NCBI GenBank assembly: GCA_010094045.1
Contig: ML986840.1
Span: forward strand, 1 to 24,406
DNA from: Lojkania enalia
Taxonomy: Eukaryota > Ascomycota > Dothideomycetes > Pleosporales
Reading direction: 5' to 3'
Length of the DNA: 24,406 bases
Below, in pieces: positions 1-10,474 of this stretch. Every line of letters begins with the position of its first letter. Positions within the stretch are counted from its first letter, which is position 1. Made by a program: the position numbers and the translations under genes. The notes below the pieces were generated by a model. It had not been told where the DNA came from and ran no database searches. It was given only the letters and a program-made list of their open reading frames with translations.

Positions 1-1000
1 TTTAATAAGTTGTATTTACTTAAGTCTAAAATAGAGAGTTTTCTTAGACGTTTCTATTTCCTACTTAAAAACTATCTAGATCGTACTTATTTACGTCTAA
101 GAATTTTTCTTTCTTAATCTTCTCTTATTTAACCTCTATCTTTTATACTCTAAAGACTATATATTTATTTGTAAAGTATTCTAGTTTACTATAATTATAG
201 TAATTACCTAGAGTTATATACCTTTTAGGTACGAGAGTTTTACTAGATTATTAGAAAGTAATTATAGTAGAATAAGGTATTAATACTAGAGTAGATTAGG
301 GTAGTATTAGATTATAGGTTACCTTAGATAAACTTTTAGAAATCTTCTAGTACTAATCCGAATTTATTTTAGCTGCAACCTATAAGCTAATAGTTTATTC
401 TAGAAGGCTAGAAATACTCCTCCTTTCTATATTATAGGTTGTTAAGTAGGCGACTATAGTATTAAAAAAGCCTTTCTATATAAGCTTAAAGCTAAAGTTT
501 AGTATTTTTAGACTAGGGAGAATCTTATCCTATAAGTAGAAGAACTACTTAGATTAGGATACGGATCTCTTAATAACTATACTAATAAAACGAGCTTTAA
601 AAGTTGAGAATACTTCTCTCTTATTTATTCTTAGGACCTGAAACGCCTATTATACCTCTATCTCTTTATTACCTATAATAAAATACGATTATAGAAGTAA
701 AATTATTTCTTTAGTATTCTTAAACTAATACTAGTCTAATTTAGCTAGGTATTTTAGCTCTAGATACTCTTTCGTAGTACTAGAAGTATATCTCTATACT
801 AATGCTATATATATATATTCTATTAGATAGTAATCTATATTAATCTTAAGTTAGTCTAAGATTAAAGCTTACTATTATTTAAATATAGGTTCGCTACTAT
901 CTATAGCCCAAGATTAATTTATTCTTTAAGGGTTAGTTTACTCTAATTTTCTTCTAAATTAGATAGGTTTTTTATTATAAGCCTTATAGAGAGGGGTCTA
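1..1000 (-). pseudogene. gag: Gag pseudogene of element B0 (zinc-knuckle nucleocapsid), RIP-inactivated
   Basis: Gag packages element RNA into virus-like particles. On the minus strand one frame (codon first bases at positions equal to 1 modulo 3) reads as a degraded Gag: a helical stretch around 800-600, a block reading FFYL-stop-DKI near 540 (a fungal retrotransposon Gag-like segment), a 'YNIERR' segment near 430, and a zinc knuckle at 161-202. The knuckle has exact CX2CX4HX4C spacing, but all three Cys and the His read Tyr (TGY to TAY, CAY to TAY), the expected result of RIP. Many in-frame TAA/TAG are former Gln/Trp codons. Gag and knuckle share one frame, so there is no net indel between them. 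The N-terminus is not defined. Assignment to family B rests on the adjoining LTR; no other Gag of this family is in the window. Confidence 0.65.
161..202 (-). other. Zinc-knuckle motif with every Cys and His converted to Tyr
   Basis: On the minus strand the 14 codons read Y-Y-N-Y-S-K-L-E-Y-F-T-N-K-Y. Tyr sits at positions 1, 4, 9 and 14, exactly where the retrotransposon CCHC knuckle has C, C, H and C. Each change is a single transition in RIP context. The motif is in the same frame as the upstream Gag. Confidence 0.7.
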
Positions 1001-1434
1001 TCTATTATAGAGCCTCCTATAGAAGGTAACAGTTATTCTACACGTATAGATAGAAGTTTACTCTTATTATAACTTATATATATATTAATTCTAGTATAGA
1101 AATTAGAAGGTAAATTATAGTTAGATATTAGCGGTTACCTCTAATTTTAATAGGTTATTAGTAGTTTTTAAGTTTTTACCTAGGTATACTTTACGCGGCT
1201 TTTCTAAAAGCAATTCTAATTGTAGAGGATAGAAAGTTCTAAACCTAAAGGCTTTAATTAATAGAAGGTTTTTAAGATCCTATTTAGATAATTAAATAAA
1301 TTAATATAATAGTATATAAATATTATAACCTAAATTAAATTAGGTATATTTTAGACTTAAATATAGTTAAATAAATAATTAATACGATATTATTAAAGAA
1401 GCTATTACTAGTAGTATTAAATTCTTCTATATAA
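1001..1434 (-). other. Probable 5' leader and Gag N-terminus of B0, no feature resolved
   Basis: This is the stretch between the 5' LTR and the recognisable Gag frame. It is very AT-rich with stops in all frames. A primer-binding site should lie directly left of 1435 on the minus strand, but no tRNA-complementary sequence could be recognised after RIP. Confidence 0.4.
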
Positions 1435-1713
1435 TATAATAGTATAGGTAAGATAATAGGTCTAAATATAGTACAAATCTACTTAGAGGTATATAAAAGT
1501 ATATAGGGGTTTAGGGACCTAAAAATTCTATTAATACTTATAGGCCTTATATAAAAGGATATAGAAGAACTACTAAGCTACTTACAAGGGAGTATACAAC
1601 TATATACAGAAGGGAAAAGGGGCAGAACCAGGGGTAAGATAAGATAAGCGAAAAACTTTAAGATAAAGTTATATATAAAGCTTTTCGTAGAATAATTTCT
1701 TCGTATTATTATA
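1435..1713 (-). repeat. LTR, family B (5' LTR of B0), 279 bp
   Basis: It aligns without length change to 10890-11168 and 21197-21475. The start reads TATAATAG where the 10890 copy has TGTAACAG, and all copies end in ATTATTATA (terminal CA to TA by RIP). Flanking pentamers TATAA (left) and GTTTA (right) do not match, as expected if this is one LTR of an element rather than a solo LTR. Confidence 0.85.
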
Positions 1714-2645
1714 GTTTAAGTATTATAGCTAGACTATTTATAGCGCATATAGCTCTATTAAAGCTAGCTACTCTTTTATAGCTAAGTACTCTAATTATAA
1801 ATTTCCTTATTAATCTACCCCTTAACATTATTTTAATTAATTATATCCTTACCTACAGCTTTTATTAAAATCTTCTACTTCTATAATTACTTTCTTTTCT
1901 ATTATTTTTACTTTATTACTACCTTATTTACTTACTTAAGGCTTTTAATTCGATTAGCTATCAACATAATCGAATATATTATTATTATAGCGCCCTTTTA
2001 AACCTAATTAAAAGCTACGATAATTAATATAGGTAATAAGTCTTAATATTACTAAATTCTACTATAAATTATTATTAATTAAGCCTCTAGTTCGCGTATA
2101 TTACTAGATATTTTAGCCTTTTAGAGGGTAGTCTCTAGTATAGGTAGTATCGGCGTATATAGCTTAATATTAAGCTTTAATAGTACCGCCTCTAAATTAT
2201 ATAGTACTATTCTAGCGCTTTAAAAGCTTGCGCGGATATTAGCTTCTATAATTAATTAATTATAGGCTACTTTAAAAGTTGGAAAAAAGGTAGTCTTATT
2301 AATATAGTTAATATAATCGTATATTAAGGTTAAGATCTCAGTACTATACGCGCGTTTTAATAGCGAGAAGCAGCTTATATTAAGTAGTTATAGTAGGTGT
2401 AACAAATATAGCGGTATATAGAGATAGATAATCTTTTCCTTCTTATAGATCTCTTAAAACTCAAGTAAAACGTAGCTATCGTAGCTATTAATAACTAGTA
2501 ATTAATAGGTATCTATCGTACAGCTCTTTATATACTAATTAAAGTACTTAAACTAGATAATACTAATCTCGTTATTTATCTAGCTATTATTACTAGTTAT
2601 AATTGCCTAATCGTCTAGTATATTATTACTCTTATACTAATAAGA
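1714..2645 (-). pseudogene. Fot1/pogo-family transposase pseudogene, C-terminal part (copy 1)
   Basis: This is the C-terminal half of a Tc1-mariner superfamily (pogo/Fot1) DDE transposase, which cuts and pastes DNA at TA sites. Right to left on the minus strand it reads the end of the DDE domain. Landmarks are a former Asp-Ser-His-like block near 2490, a 'CFS..KRA' segment at 2355-2372 that follows the former HLLQPLDVG block, a 'NIRASF' block near 2245, and a Lys/Arg-rich tail typical of Fot1/Pot proteins near 1950. The frame matches the N-terminal part at 9735-10418 exactly once element A plus its 5-bp duplication (7089 bp, divisible by 3) is removed. Many stops are RIP-derived. The C-terminus and terminal inverted repeat were not resolved; the B0 LTR abuts at 1713. 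Confidence 0.8.
2641..2645. repeat. Target-site duplication TAAGA, left copy (element A)
   Basis: TAAGA directly precedes the left LTR and is repeated at 9730-9734 directly after the right LTR. Five base pairs is the usual Ty3/gypsy duplication length. Confidence 0.9.
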
Positions 2646-2860
2646 TGTAATAGGCTAGTATAATAGATTACAGCGTAGCAATAATAGATAGAGTAGTAGA
2701 GCTAAAATGTTCGTATATTTAGTTCTCTTAGAAGAGAGATAGCTAATAAAAGAGAGAGACGAATTACTACCATCCCTATAGGGTGCGATTCGGCTATTTT
2801 AACCCTAGGTTAGGTAACTCTATATTATTAACCTATAACTTAAAACTATAAGATATTATA
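2646..2860 (-). repeat. Element A 3' LTR, 215 bp
   Basis: It begins TGTAATAGGC and ends GATATTATA. It matches 9515-9729 with no indel. The terminal CA expected at the right end reads TA. It is followed by a pyrimidine-rich run on the + strand, so it is the downstream LTR of a minus-strand element. Confidence 0.92.
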
Positions 2861-2880
2861 TTATCTCTCTTCTTAGAAGG
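2861..2880 (-). other. Polypurine tract of element A
   Basis: On the minus strand this reads as a purine-rich run (AAGAAGAGAGATAA) ending exactly at the 3' LTR. This is the position of the plus-strand primer for reverse transcription. Confidence 0.75.
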
Positions 2881-3402
2881 CTGTTATTATAACAGCTTAT
2901 AGAGGACAAATATCGCTAGAATAGACTAGTAGAGCTACCCTAAGATAGGTACTATTATATAATCTAGAGTTCCTTCTAGGTTAAGTAGTATATTATTACT
3001 ACTACTTTTACCTTTACCTAATAAGGTTAACTTTTAGGGAATCTTTATTACTCGCTGCCTAGAGTAGTATAAGTAAACGGTACTAGTAGAGTAAATGCTG
3101 ATTATAAAAACGCTACTCCCCCCGCCTATTCTACTTCTTTAATTCTTATACTTCCTCAACTACTTTAATAAGTATAATTTCCTTAGTTTTTAGCTACGCA
3201 TTTAGTACAGTTGTTATAGCTCTATATAGGATATAATAGAGCACTTTATAGCTAACAAGGGCTAGTAGACACGTATACTTGCTGCCTACACCGCCTATCG
3301 CCTATTTTTCTATTCTCGCCACGCTCCTCTATATATACCCCTCTCGCGCCCTCCTTAGCGCCTTTCTAGTCTATAAACAGCTAATTTACGCCTAACAGGT
3401 CT
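2881..3402. other. Element A 3' region, no gene; TATA-like motif near 3330
   Basis: No protein similarity recognised. It contains C-rich patches (3115-3130, 3340-3360) that survived RIP because they lack CpA. A CTATATATAC motif near 3330 lies about 70 bp upstream of the plus-strand ORF at 3403 and could be its promoter. Confidence 0.35.
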
Positions 3403-4440
3403 ATAGCGCGTAATATAGTACTTATTCTAGTCTAGAAGTGCTGTATTAAGGAGGCTAAAGGTAAGAAGCTCTATACTATCTACTATTTCTACTATCTAAG
3501 ACGTCTAGCTCGTAATAAGCTATATAAAGTAGATAGTAACTGCAAATTTACTTTTTCAGACCTGCTTATAGTAGAATATCTCTATAAAGGTATTTAATAT
3601 AATATCTATCTCTACTATTTTAAGAAGAATAATAAGGATTATTTTAAAGTATATTCTAGACTAATATAGTATACTCTAATCTTCTTATAGCTAACGTATT
3701 TATAGCTAGACCTATCTATACTAGAGTATATTATAAAGGTTAATTAAGCTATTAAAGCTCTTATTACCGCCTACGTTAGTAGTAATAAAATTTAACTAGT
3801 TTAAAAGGTTTAAGATACTATCTAAATAGTAGTTAAATAGATTTAGATATATATTCTAGCCCTTTTTTATATATTCTAGTACTAATAGTAATATCTAGAC
3901 TTGGTAAGAAAGATTTTAACTTTCTATTCGCCTATAATAGTAAGGATAGAAAGACTTTATCTAGAATTAAACTTACTAGTTAAGACTATACTAAGATTAG
4001 TATAGCACGCAAGCGTAAGGCTGAGGAGGATCTTCTTAATATAGATAATAATAAATATACTAAAGTAAAGGAAATAAAGTCCTCTATAAGTTAATCTAGA
4101 CTATATTATACTATATTGTTCTATACTAATGCTTTTAGCCTATTCGCCCTATTAAAAAGGCTCGACTAAGTTATAGTAGGGGAAAAGGTTATAATAAGGT
4201 ATAAATATTAGTTAATAGTAGTTTTTTCGGATATTAACAGGTTCTCTAGCGTTTCTATAGATATAATACTCTAGTTAAGCATCTTATAGCTTAGGTTAGC
4301 GCTATATTTAGAATAATATAATATTTCCGCCTCCTATATACTATTCTAGTCTATAATATACTATAATACAGTTCTTCTAGTATTAATAGTAGGAATTACT
4401 ACTTCTTATAATTACTGAAGAATCTATATTAATATATAAG
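3403..4440 (+). pseudogene. Antisense accessory ORF of element A, Cys-rich, unknown function, RIP-degraded
   Basis: Between the chromodomain and the 3' LTR the plus strand reads like a coding region. From an ATA (former ATG) at 3403 one frame runs to about 3800. It includes KCCIKEAKGKK near 3436 and a segment with Cys plus many Tyr that may have been Cys, suggesting a metal-binding domain. From about 3899 a second frame continues with a basic RKRKAEED patch near 4010, reminiscent of a nuclear localisation signal. The frame change could be an intron: TACTAAT near 3880 followed by CTAG near 3898 resembles a branch point and acceptor. The minus strand reads less convincingly here. Function is unknown, and it could be captured host sequence or an extra retroelement gene. 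Confidence 0.38.
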
Positions 4441-4629
4441 GCTAACTTTATAGGTATTTATTCTTAAACCTTATTTATATAACTTTAGTCTAATAATAGT
4501 ACTATTAAATACCTATAAAAAACCTTAATTTAAGGAAAACTAGGTAAAGATAGCTATATTAACTAGAAAGTTTATATAAAGGTAATACTTTAGAATAATT
4601 TAGCTATCCTTCTTCTTTTTCGAAAAGTA
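4441..4629. other. Junction between antisense ORF and pol 3' end of element A
   Basis: AT-rich sequence. The minus-strand pol frame passes the chromodomain and becomes unrecognisable here. No distinct feature was found. Confidence 0.35.
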
Positions 4630-7600
4630 TCTACAGTCTTTAATAGGTTTACTTAATCTTTTTAGTTTAATACCCTTCTTTTTCTAGAATACTTGTAGAG
4701 TGTTAGTACTAATATTTACTTCTAGTTCCTAACTATTCTTAGAGTCTGGGTAGTTCTTCTATTTAACTAAGTATTTCTATACTCTAATAGAGTTTTACTT
4801 TCGTTTAATAATATAATTAATTTTATATATATTATCTCTAAATTAGCGTAAAATATTTTATATTAGACTATCTAGACTCTAAATAGACCCTTTTAAGTTA
4901 TATAACTCTAGTAAAGATATATAAAATACTAGATAGATACTACCTAACCTTAAAAGGTTAATTTAGTAGGTTATAGGTGTTATAACCTTTATTACTATAC
5001 TAGGTTTAAAATACTTTTAATCTAATTTCTTCTTAAGATAGGTTAACTTAATATATCAATTTAATACTAGTACCTTATCTCCTACTACTAGAGATAAGTA
5101 TATTCTCTTCTTATCTGCGTATTTCTTTTGATAAGCTACTATAGTACTAATCTTCGCTTTATATTTACTTTATAATACTAGTACTTTAGCTGCTACACCT
5201 CTTACTAAAGGAGCTTCTCCCTCTCCTAAAGGCTTACCTAGCTAATTAGGTCCTTAGAGATCTGCACTATAGTAAGCGTGAAAAGGTAAGATAGTAGTAG
5301 TTATATAAGCGCTGTTATTATACGCAAACTCTGCTATAGATAGTTAAACTATCTAATCGTTTTACTCTAAGTAGTAGAAATAATATAAATACTACTCGAG
5401 CGTCTAGTTTTATCTTTCTATTAGCCCGTTAGTCTCTAGATAATAGGCTAAACTAAGACCTTACTAAGATGTTAAATAATAGTAAAAGGTCTTCTAAGAT
5501 TTTAACTTCGTTAGAATACTATAGTTAGATATTACTAACTCTAAAATACTATATAGTTAGATAACATCGTATATCTAGACCTATATTAGATCTTCTATAG
5601 TCTAGGTGGAGATAGTAGAGATATAATAGGCTATTTTAGTTAACTGGTCGATAATAACTATAATTAAGTCGTATACTTAACTAAGGAATGGACTTAGAGG
5701 GAGTTCTATAATAAAATCGAATATAACTTACTCCTATAGTCTACTTAGTACGGGTAATAGTTGTAATAGGCTATAAGGCTTATACCTAGGAGCTTTTACC
5801 CTTCTACACCTTAAATAATCCCGATAGTAGGCCTTAATATTATTTCTTATACCTTTCTACTAAAATTAACGCGACACTCTCTTATATATTTTTATCTATC
5901 CTCTATAATCTACTATAGGGTAGTTATATACCTAATTAAGGGCGTTTTACTTCTTTTAGAGTGTTATTAGCTCTATCTTCCCTTTATTACCTTCTTTAAC
6001 CCACTCCGGGCCGTTATAGTATTCTTAGTCTAAGGAAGGGGTCTCTTCTATTTCCTAGGTAGGAGAAAAATCTTTCTAAATAGTTTATACGCGGGTTACT
6101 ACCGCTAAAACCCTAAGAATTTTAGTACTATTATTCTAGTCTAAATCAGTTCTTTCTACCCTTTTTAGGCTAATCTTAGCGCGTATAGATTTAATATATC
6201 TTATATTAGACTTCTTTAAAGATACTTATACTTCCTTTATATAGTTTAGTTAATGTAATAGTCCGTTAGCTAGGTTAAGTTTACTAGGTTAATAGATAAG
6301 GTTATAATCGTACTTAGTAAACTTAAGATATAATTATATATATTAATAGACTAAAGTCTTTATTTCTATAAACTAATAGAGGTTATTATAGTCTATATAA
6401 AGGTCGAACGTAACTCCTTACAGGTACTAATACTAGTACTCTAAGCTTTCTACTATTACGAGTAGTTTCTAATTATATATATTATAGTTGTACTCTATTA
6501 TACTAAACTTTCTTAAAAAGAAATTAATAGGTCGCTATATTATCTTACCTACTTACTCTTTAATAAGCTGGCTAAGAATTCCTAAAATAGCACTCCTAGA
6601 AGCATTAATTTTAACCCTTATAGGCCGAGTCGGCTTATAATAAGCTAGGATAGGAACGTTTAAAAAAGCTTCCTTTAATTATTAGAAGGCCTCTAGTCCT
6701 TTCTAACTAATATCTAACTCTTAACTTTCTCCTCTTCTCTAGGTATAACCTTCTTTAGCAGCCTTTAGCCTCTTTTAGGTTAATCTTATTAAAGGTAAAG
6801 CAATTCTTAAGAATCCTATAATAAACCTATAGTAGTAGTTTATAAATCTAATAAAGATCCGTATATCTCGTATAATCTATAGAACTAGCTAATTCTAGAT
6901 AGTTTTCAACTAGGAGTAGTTAAATTTTATCCCCTTAGGGCAAATAATAAACTCTAGGTAGTCTATTTCTCTAGTATAGAAGTCGTACTTATTAAGTTTT
7001 ATAAAGAGCTTAGCCTCGTGTAGTCTCTAAAGTACTTCCTTAATATACTTAATATATTCCTCTTCTATATTAGAGAAGATTAAAATATTATCTAAGTATA
7101 CAATATATATTATATTAATAAGACTAGCAAGCGTCTAGTTAATATACGCTTAAAATTAGGCTGGTATATTTATTAGGCTAAACGGTATAATAGTATACTT
7201 AAAAGAACTGTATCTAGTATAAAATACGGTTTTCTATTCATCTCCTTCCTTTATTCTAATTCTATAGTAAGCTTCTCTAATATTAAGTTTAGTATAGTAT
7301 TTAGCTTACGCTAGACGCTCTAGCGACTCTAAAATTAGGGGAAGAGGATGCTAATTACGTATAGTAATCTTATTTAGGCCTCTATAATCTACGTAGAGCC
7401 TTAAATTACTATTCTTCTTCTTTATAAAGAGGATTAGTATGCTAGTAGGCAATTAGGATCTTCTAATCCATCTATATTATAAGTATTTATCTAGATACTT
7501 TTAGAGATACTAAAGCTTAACTAAAGATAAATTATATAGCGGTTAATATAGAAGACTAGTCTCTTCTAGTAGATTTATAGCTAAATCTTAAGGCCTATAC

Positions 7601-8170
7601 TCTATAAGTACTAAGGATTGCTTTTTATTAAATACATCCTTAAAATTAGTATACTCTAGCCGTAATTAGCCTGTTCTAATACTAATTTTATCTACTATAG
7701 CTACTAAATTAACTAGGTATATATAGACGTCTACTTTACTACCTATAATAGTCTCTATAAACTCTTCTATGTCTTCTAGTACTACCTTATAGAACCGGGG
7801 TAAGCTTATAGCCTTTACCCCCCTAAAGAGTATTCTTCTACTAAGAAAGTTTAATTTCGGATTATAATCCTATATCTAGAGTATTCTAAGGTAAATCTTA
7901 TACTCTTTAAAGTCTAATATTATAAATAGTACTTTATAGACTTAAACCTTACTACGTAAGTCTCTAATAGCAACCTTTATAATAGTAGTCCTATATATTA
8001 GGATCTTAGAGTTATTTATAGCTTCTACTATTAACTTTAGTAGTAGATTAATCTTTAGATTATACTACTTTATAAGTATAGTATTAAAGAGATTTAGTTA
8101 TATACCCGGGTTAATTAAATAATTATTTTTAGCTAAACCCTCTACTACTATCTTAACTATAAGCAACTTT
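4630..8170 (-). pseudogene. pol: Pol pseudogene of element A: protease, reverse transcriptase, RNase H, integrase, chromodomain
   Basis: Polyprotein that copies element RNA to DNA and integrates it. Landmarks on the minus strand: a candidate protease loop reading I-N-P-G at 8104-8115; RT catalytic box VYLDN at 7087-7101 (second Asp to Asn) followed by the conserved 'KLFIKL.KYDFYTREIDYLEFI' block; RNase H near 6630-6300 (N-A-S-R-S-A, then 'ILSQLIKE'); integrase core with 'FDFI' near 5715 and a degraded 'YHPETDG' block near 5440; chromodomain reading KYLVK-stop-KNYPDS near 4745-4776. RT, the protease candidate and chromodomain share one frame, so few indels have occurred. Dozens of RIP stops make it dead. 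The chromodomain of such elements is thought to direct integration to heterochromatin. Pol lies in the -1 frame relative to the Gag knuckle. Confidence 0.9.
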
Positions 8171-9400
8171 ATAGGAGTTTAAAAAAGCAATTTATATAAT
8201 TTCTCTAGCTCTCTACTCTCCCTAGAGAGTTTAATATAGGCTAGAAGAAAGGAGTTTAATCTTTTTAACCTTTACCTTTTCTTAACTTCTATTCGGGAGC
8301 TCCTTTAGACTTTTCTTTCTTCTAGGGATAGTTAGAAGACTTATAGCCCTCTTCTCTATATATTTAATATATAATAGAAGGCCGCTCTAAGTAGATATTA
8401 TCTTTCCTAGACCTCTTTAGGGGTTTCTAACCCTTTCTAGCCTTCTTTAGAGTACTATTACTCTTACCTAAAGTATCGGACCCTCGCCTCTTACGATTAT
8501 CTATATTACGCCTCTTTTACCCTTTATAAAGCTTTTAGTAACACCTAAAGACTATATTTATATATTCTTCTACCTCTAATAGTATCTAAAGCTGTAGTTT
8601 TAGGAGGAGATTTAAATCTCTTCTTATTAGTTTAGATAAGGTTAAGATGAACTTATTTACTATATAGTCTTTATTTATCTCTCTAACTTCTTCTTATAAA
8701 GGTCTTATATAGTTTAATAAGTTAGTTAGAAACTAGCCTATCCTTTATCTATACCTTTTTAAGGTATCGAAAGCTTTTTACTTTTATTCTAATAGAGTTC
8801 CTAATACGTTTAGTATCTTTACTTTTAGAATATCTTATATAAGAATCTAGTATATACTCTTTCGGCGCTTTATAATTTTATATATCTTCTATAAAGTCTT
8901 TAAAGATTCTAAGATATATTTAAAAGTAAAAGTAACTTTTTACCTTTCTATCTAAAAGTCTACTAGCAACTAGATAAAATACTTTTTATAGTCTTAAACC
9001 TACCGGTTATAGTTTATACAATCCTTCTTCTTATAGGTATAAAGAGGTTTAGGGTAAGAAAGGTTAGTTTAGATAGAGATAGTTTATAGTAGCTATACTC
9101 CTTCTAATATAATAATAGCTAAATCGATTATAGAGATATTACCTACTTTATATTATTACTTTATCTCCCGTAGCTGTTTAAGATTCTTCTAATTTCGTTC
9201 GCCTTATATCTATTATTATAGTCTTTTTAAGTCTTTAGCATCTGCGTTCTACTCTATACTACTCTAGGCTGGAGAGCGCTAGATAGTACTATAACTCTAC
9301 AATTCTTTAGATGTTCGACAAATATTCGTTCTAGTCTACTCTTCCAGCTAAATAAGTCTCTTACTAGTTCTAAAGTTAGCGTCTCGCCTATTACTAGATG
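8171..9400 (-). pseudogene. gag: Gag pseudogene of element A with zinc knuckle
   Basis: This region lies upstream of pol on the minus strand. A CCHC zinc knuckle sits at 8328-8369 with exact CX2CX4HX4C spacing. Its Cys and His codons read TAT (Tyr), and TAA and ATA fill the gap between the first two Cys positions. The remainder is a heavily stopped frame without individually recognisable motifs. The exact start is not visible because ATG would be RIP-converted. The knuckle frame (first base 2 modulo 3) is one base off from pol (0 modulo 3), the offset expected for a -1 programmed frameshift. Confidence 0.7.
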
Positions 9401-9417
9401 TTAGGGTCCTTATACGC

Positions 9418-9430
9418 CCGGCTAAGCCGG
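9418..9430. repeat. GC-rich palindromic hairpin in the 5' leader of element A
   Basis: CCGGCTAAGCCGG is a 6-bp perfect inverted repeat around one A, in a GC-rich island of the otherwise AT-rich leader. It lies about 85 bp inside the 5' LTR. It contains no CpA, which may explain survival. A structural RNA role is possible but unproven. Confidence 0.5.
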
Positions 9431-9514
9431 CCGTTAGGCTGAGAGGGGTAGGAGACGTATTTATAGTATCGGAAATTGCTATTAGGCTGCTCTAAAGAGT
9501 TTAAGCGATTCGAA

Positions 9515-9729
9515 TATAATAGGCTAGTATAATAGATTACAGCGTAGCAATAATAGATAGAGTAGTAGAGCTAAAATATTCGTATATTTAGTTCTCTTAG
9601 AAGAGAGATAGCTAATAAAAGAGAGAGATAAATTGCTACTATCCTTATAGGGTGCGATTTAGCTATTTTAACCCTAGGTTAGATAACTCTATATTATTAA
9701 CCCGTAACTTAAAGCTATAAGATATTATA
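9515..9729 (-). repeat. Element A 5' LTR, 215 bp
   Basis: Second copy of the LTR at 2646-2860, same length, about 14 transition differences and no transversions noticed. It starts TATAATAGGC (TG to TA) and ends GATATTATA, followed by TAAGA. The adjoining minus-strand sequence, beginning TTCGAATCGC, is where the primer-binding site should be; no clear tRNA match was assigned. Confidence 0.92.
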
Positions 9730-9734
9730 TAAGA
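9730..9734. repeat. Target-site duplication TAAGA, right copy (element A)
   Basis: Exact repeat of 2641-2645. Removing element A plus one copy restores the transposase reading frame, and the joined sequence matches the related fragment at 10507-10889 across the junction. Confidence 0.9.
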
Positions 9735-10418
9735 TAGGTAGTAAACGTCTTTAAAAATAATAAGTAATAGGATTACTTAACCGATTATATTAATTGCTAA
9801 GATTATTAAAATCTATTTATAATCGTCTAACTAGATAGCCTTTATATAATAATTCTCTAACCTTATAACAACTAGCTAAGCTAATATTTAGCTTATAATA
9901 AAGCCTGTCTCGTTAAAATTATAGGTATCCTTATCTTAAATTTCGTACTTCCCCTTTATACTCTATAGAAACTAGAACTACGCGTCTATAATTATTAGAT
10001 CTTTATATAGAGCTTACTACTAATTATAAAAACGGTTTAATCGGGTTTTAAAGCGCTCGGTATACTGTATAAAGTTTTAAGGCTAGTAGATACTAACTTA
10101 GCTAATACCGCGCTTAGCTAATAGTCTATTTACTATAGCTTATATACTATTAATTATAGGCGGAAATCCTCGTAAATCCTGATTAAGGATATAGCTAATA
10201 AATACCTCCTTTTTAGTCTTTATAAGCTTCTTTAAATTTAGCTTATAATTGTATCGCGTAGCTATTCTAGTATATTAAAAGCGGAAAGTACTTTAAGGGT
10301 AGTAAAAAGTTATTATAGTACTATTTTCGGTTGAAACTTAACCTCGATTAATAGCTAAGATTATAAGGATAATTTGTAATTCTTTATAGGTTAATTATAC
10401 GTTACTATATTAAGCTAT
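9735..10418 (-). pseudogene. Fot1/pogo-family transposase pseudogene, N-terminal part (copy 1)
   Basis: Read right to left. A probable start is ATA at 10416-10418 (former ATG), followed by the N-terminal psq-type helix-turn-helix region. Next come a 'LNLKKL' block and the FPP motif near 10160, which begin the CENPB-type DNA-binding region. The first catalytic motif NFDETGF reads F-N-E-T-G-F near 9902-9917: the first Asp of the DDE triad is Asn (GAC to AAC) in CpA context on the + strand. The DDE fold then continues to the TAAGA site. All these motifs share one frame, which continues at 2645. The combined length is roughly 530 codons, about that of known Fot1 transposases. Flanking inverted repeats were not found. 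Confidence 0.82.
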
Positions 10419-10474
10419 TATATATTAATCTAGATAGGCCGTTAAAAGTTTAGTAAGGTAATAGCTTACTTATA
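10419..10474. other. Junction between the two Fot1-like copies
   Basis: Short AT-rich spacer upstream of copy 1. A 5' terminal inverted repeat might be expected here, but none could be paired with sequence near 1714. Confidence 0.3.

Larger units (their letters stand above)
1..1713 (-). mobile_element. Element B0: 5' end of a Ty3/gypsy-type retrotransposon (Gag, leader, 5' LTR), truncated by window start
   Basis: The right boundary is an LTR (1435-1713) of the same family as those at 10890-11168 and 21197-21475. Leftward, on the minus strand, lies a Gag-like frame ending in a zinc knuckle, so the LTR is the 5' LTR of an element running off the left edge. Immediately right of 1713 is the C-terminal part of the Fot1-like transposase, so B0 probably inserted there. 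Its target duplication cannot be tested because the other end is outside the window. Confidence 0.7.
2646..9729 (-). mobile_element. Element A: full-length RIP-mutated Ty3/gypsy chromovirus, 7084 bp
   Basis: Two 215-bp direct LTRs, a 5-bp TAAGA duplication, a polypurine tract next to the left LTR and minus-strand Gag, protease/RT/RNase H/integrase and chromodomain define a complete element read right to left. It is inserted in the Fot1-like transposase, whose frame resumes on either side. The order RT-RNase H-integrase-chromodomain places it in the chromovirus branch of Ty3/gypsy. About 1.7 kb between the chromodomain and the 3' LTR is unusually long and carries a plus-strand coding-like stretch. 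LTR copies differ at roughly 14 positions, all transitions, so divergence is dominated by RIP and cannot be used as a clock. Confidence 0.92.

Noticed and set aside
1435..1713. Solo LTR left by recombination
   Set aside because: Flanking pentamers do not match, and a Gag frame with zinc knuckle in the correct orientation lies to its left, so it is better read as a 5' LTR.
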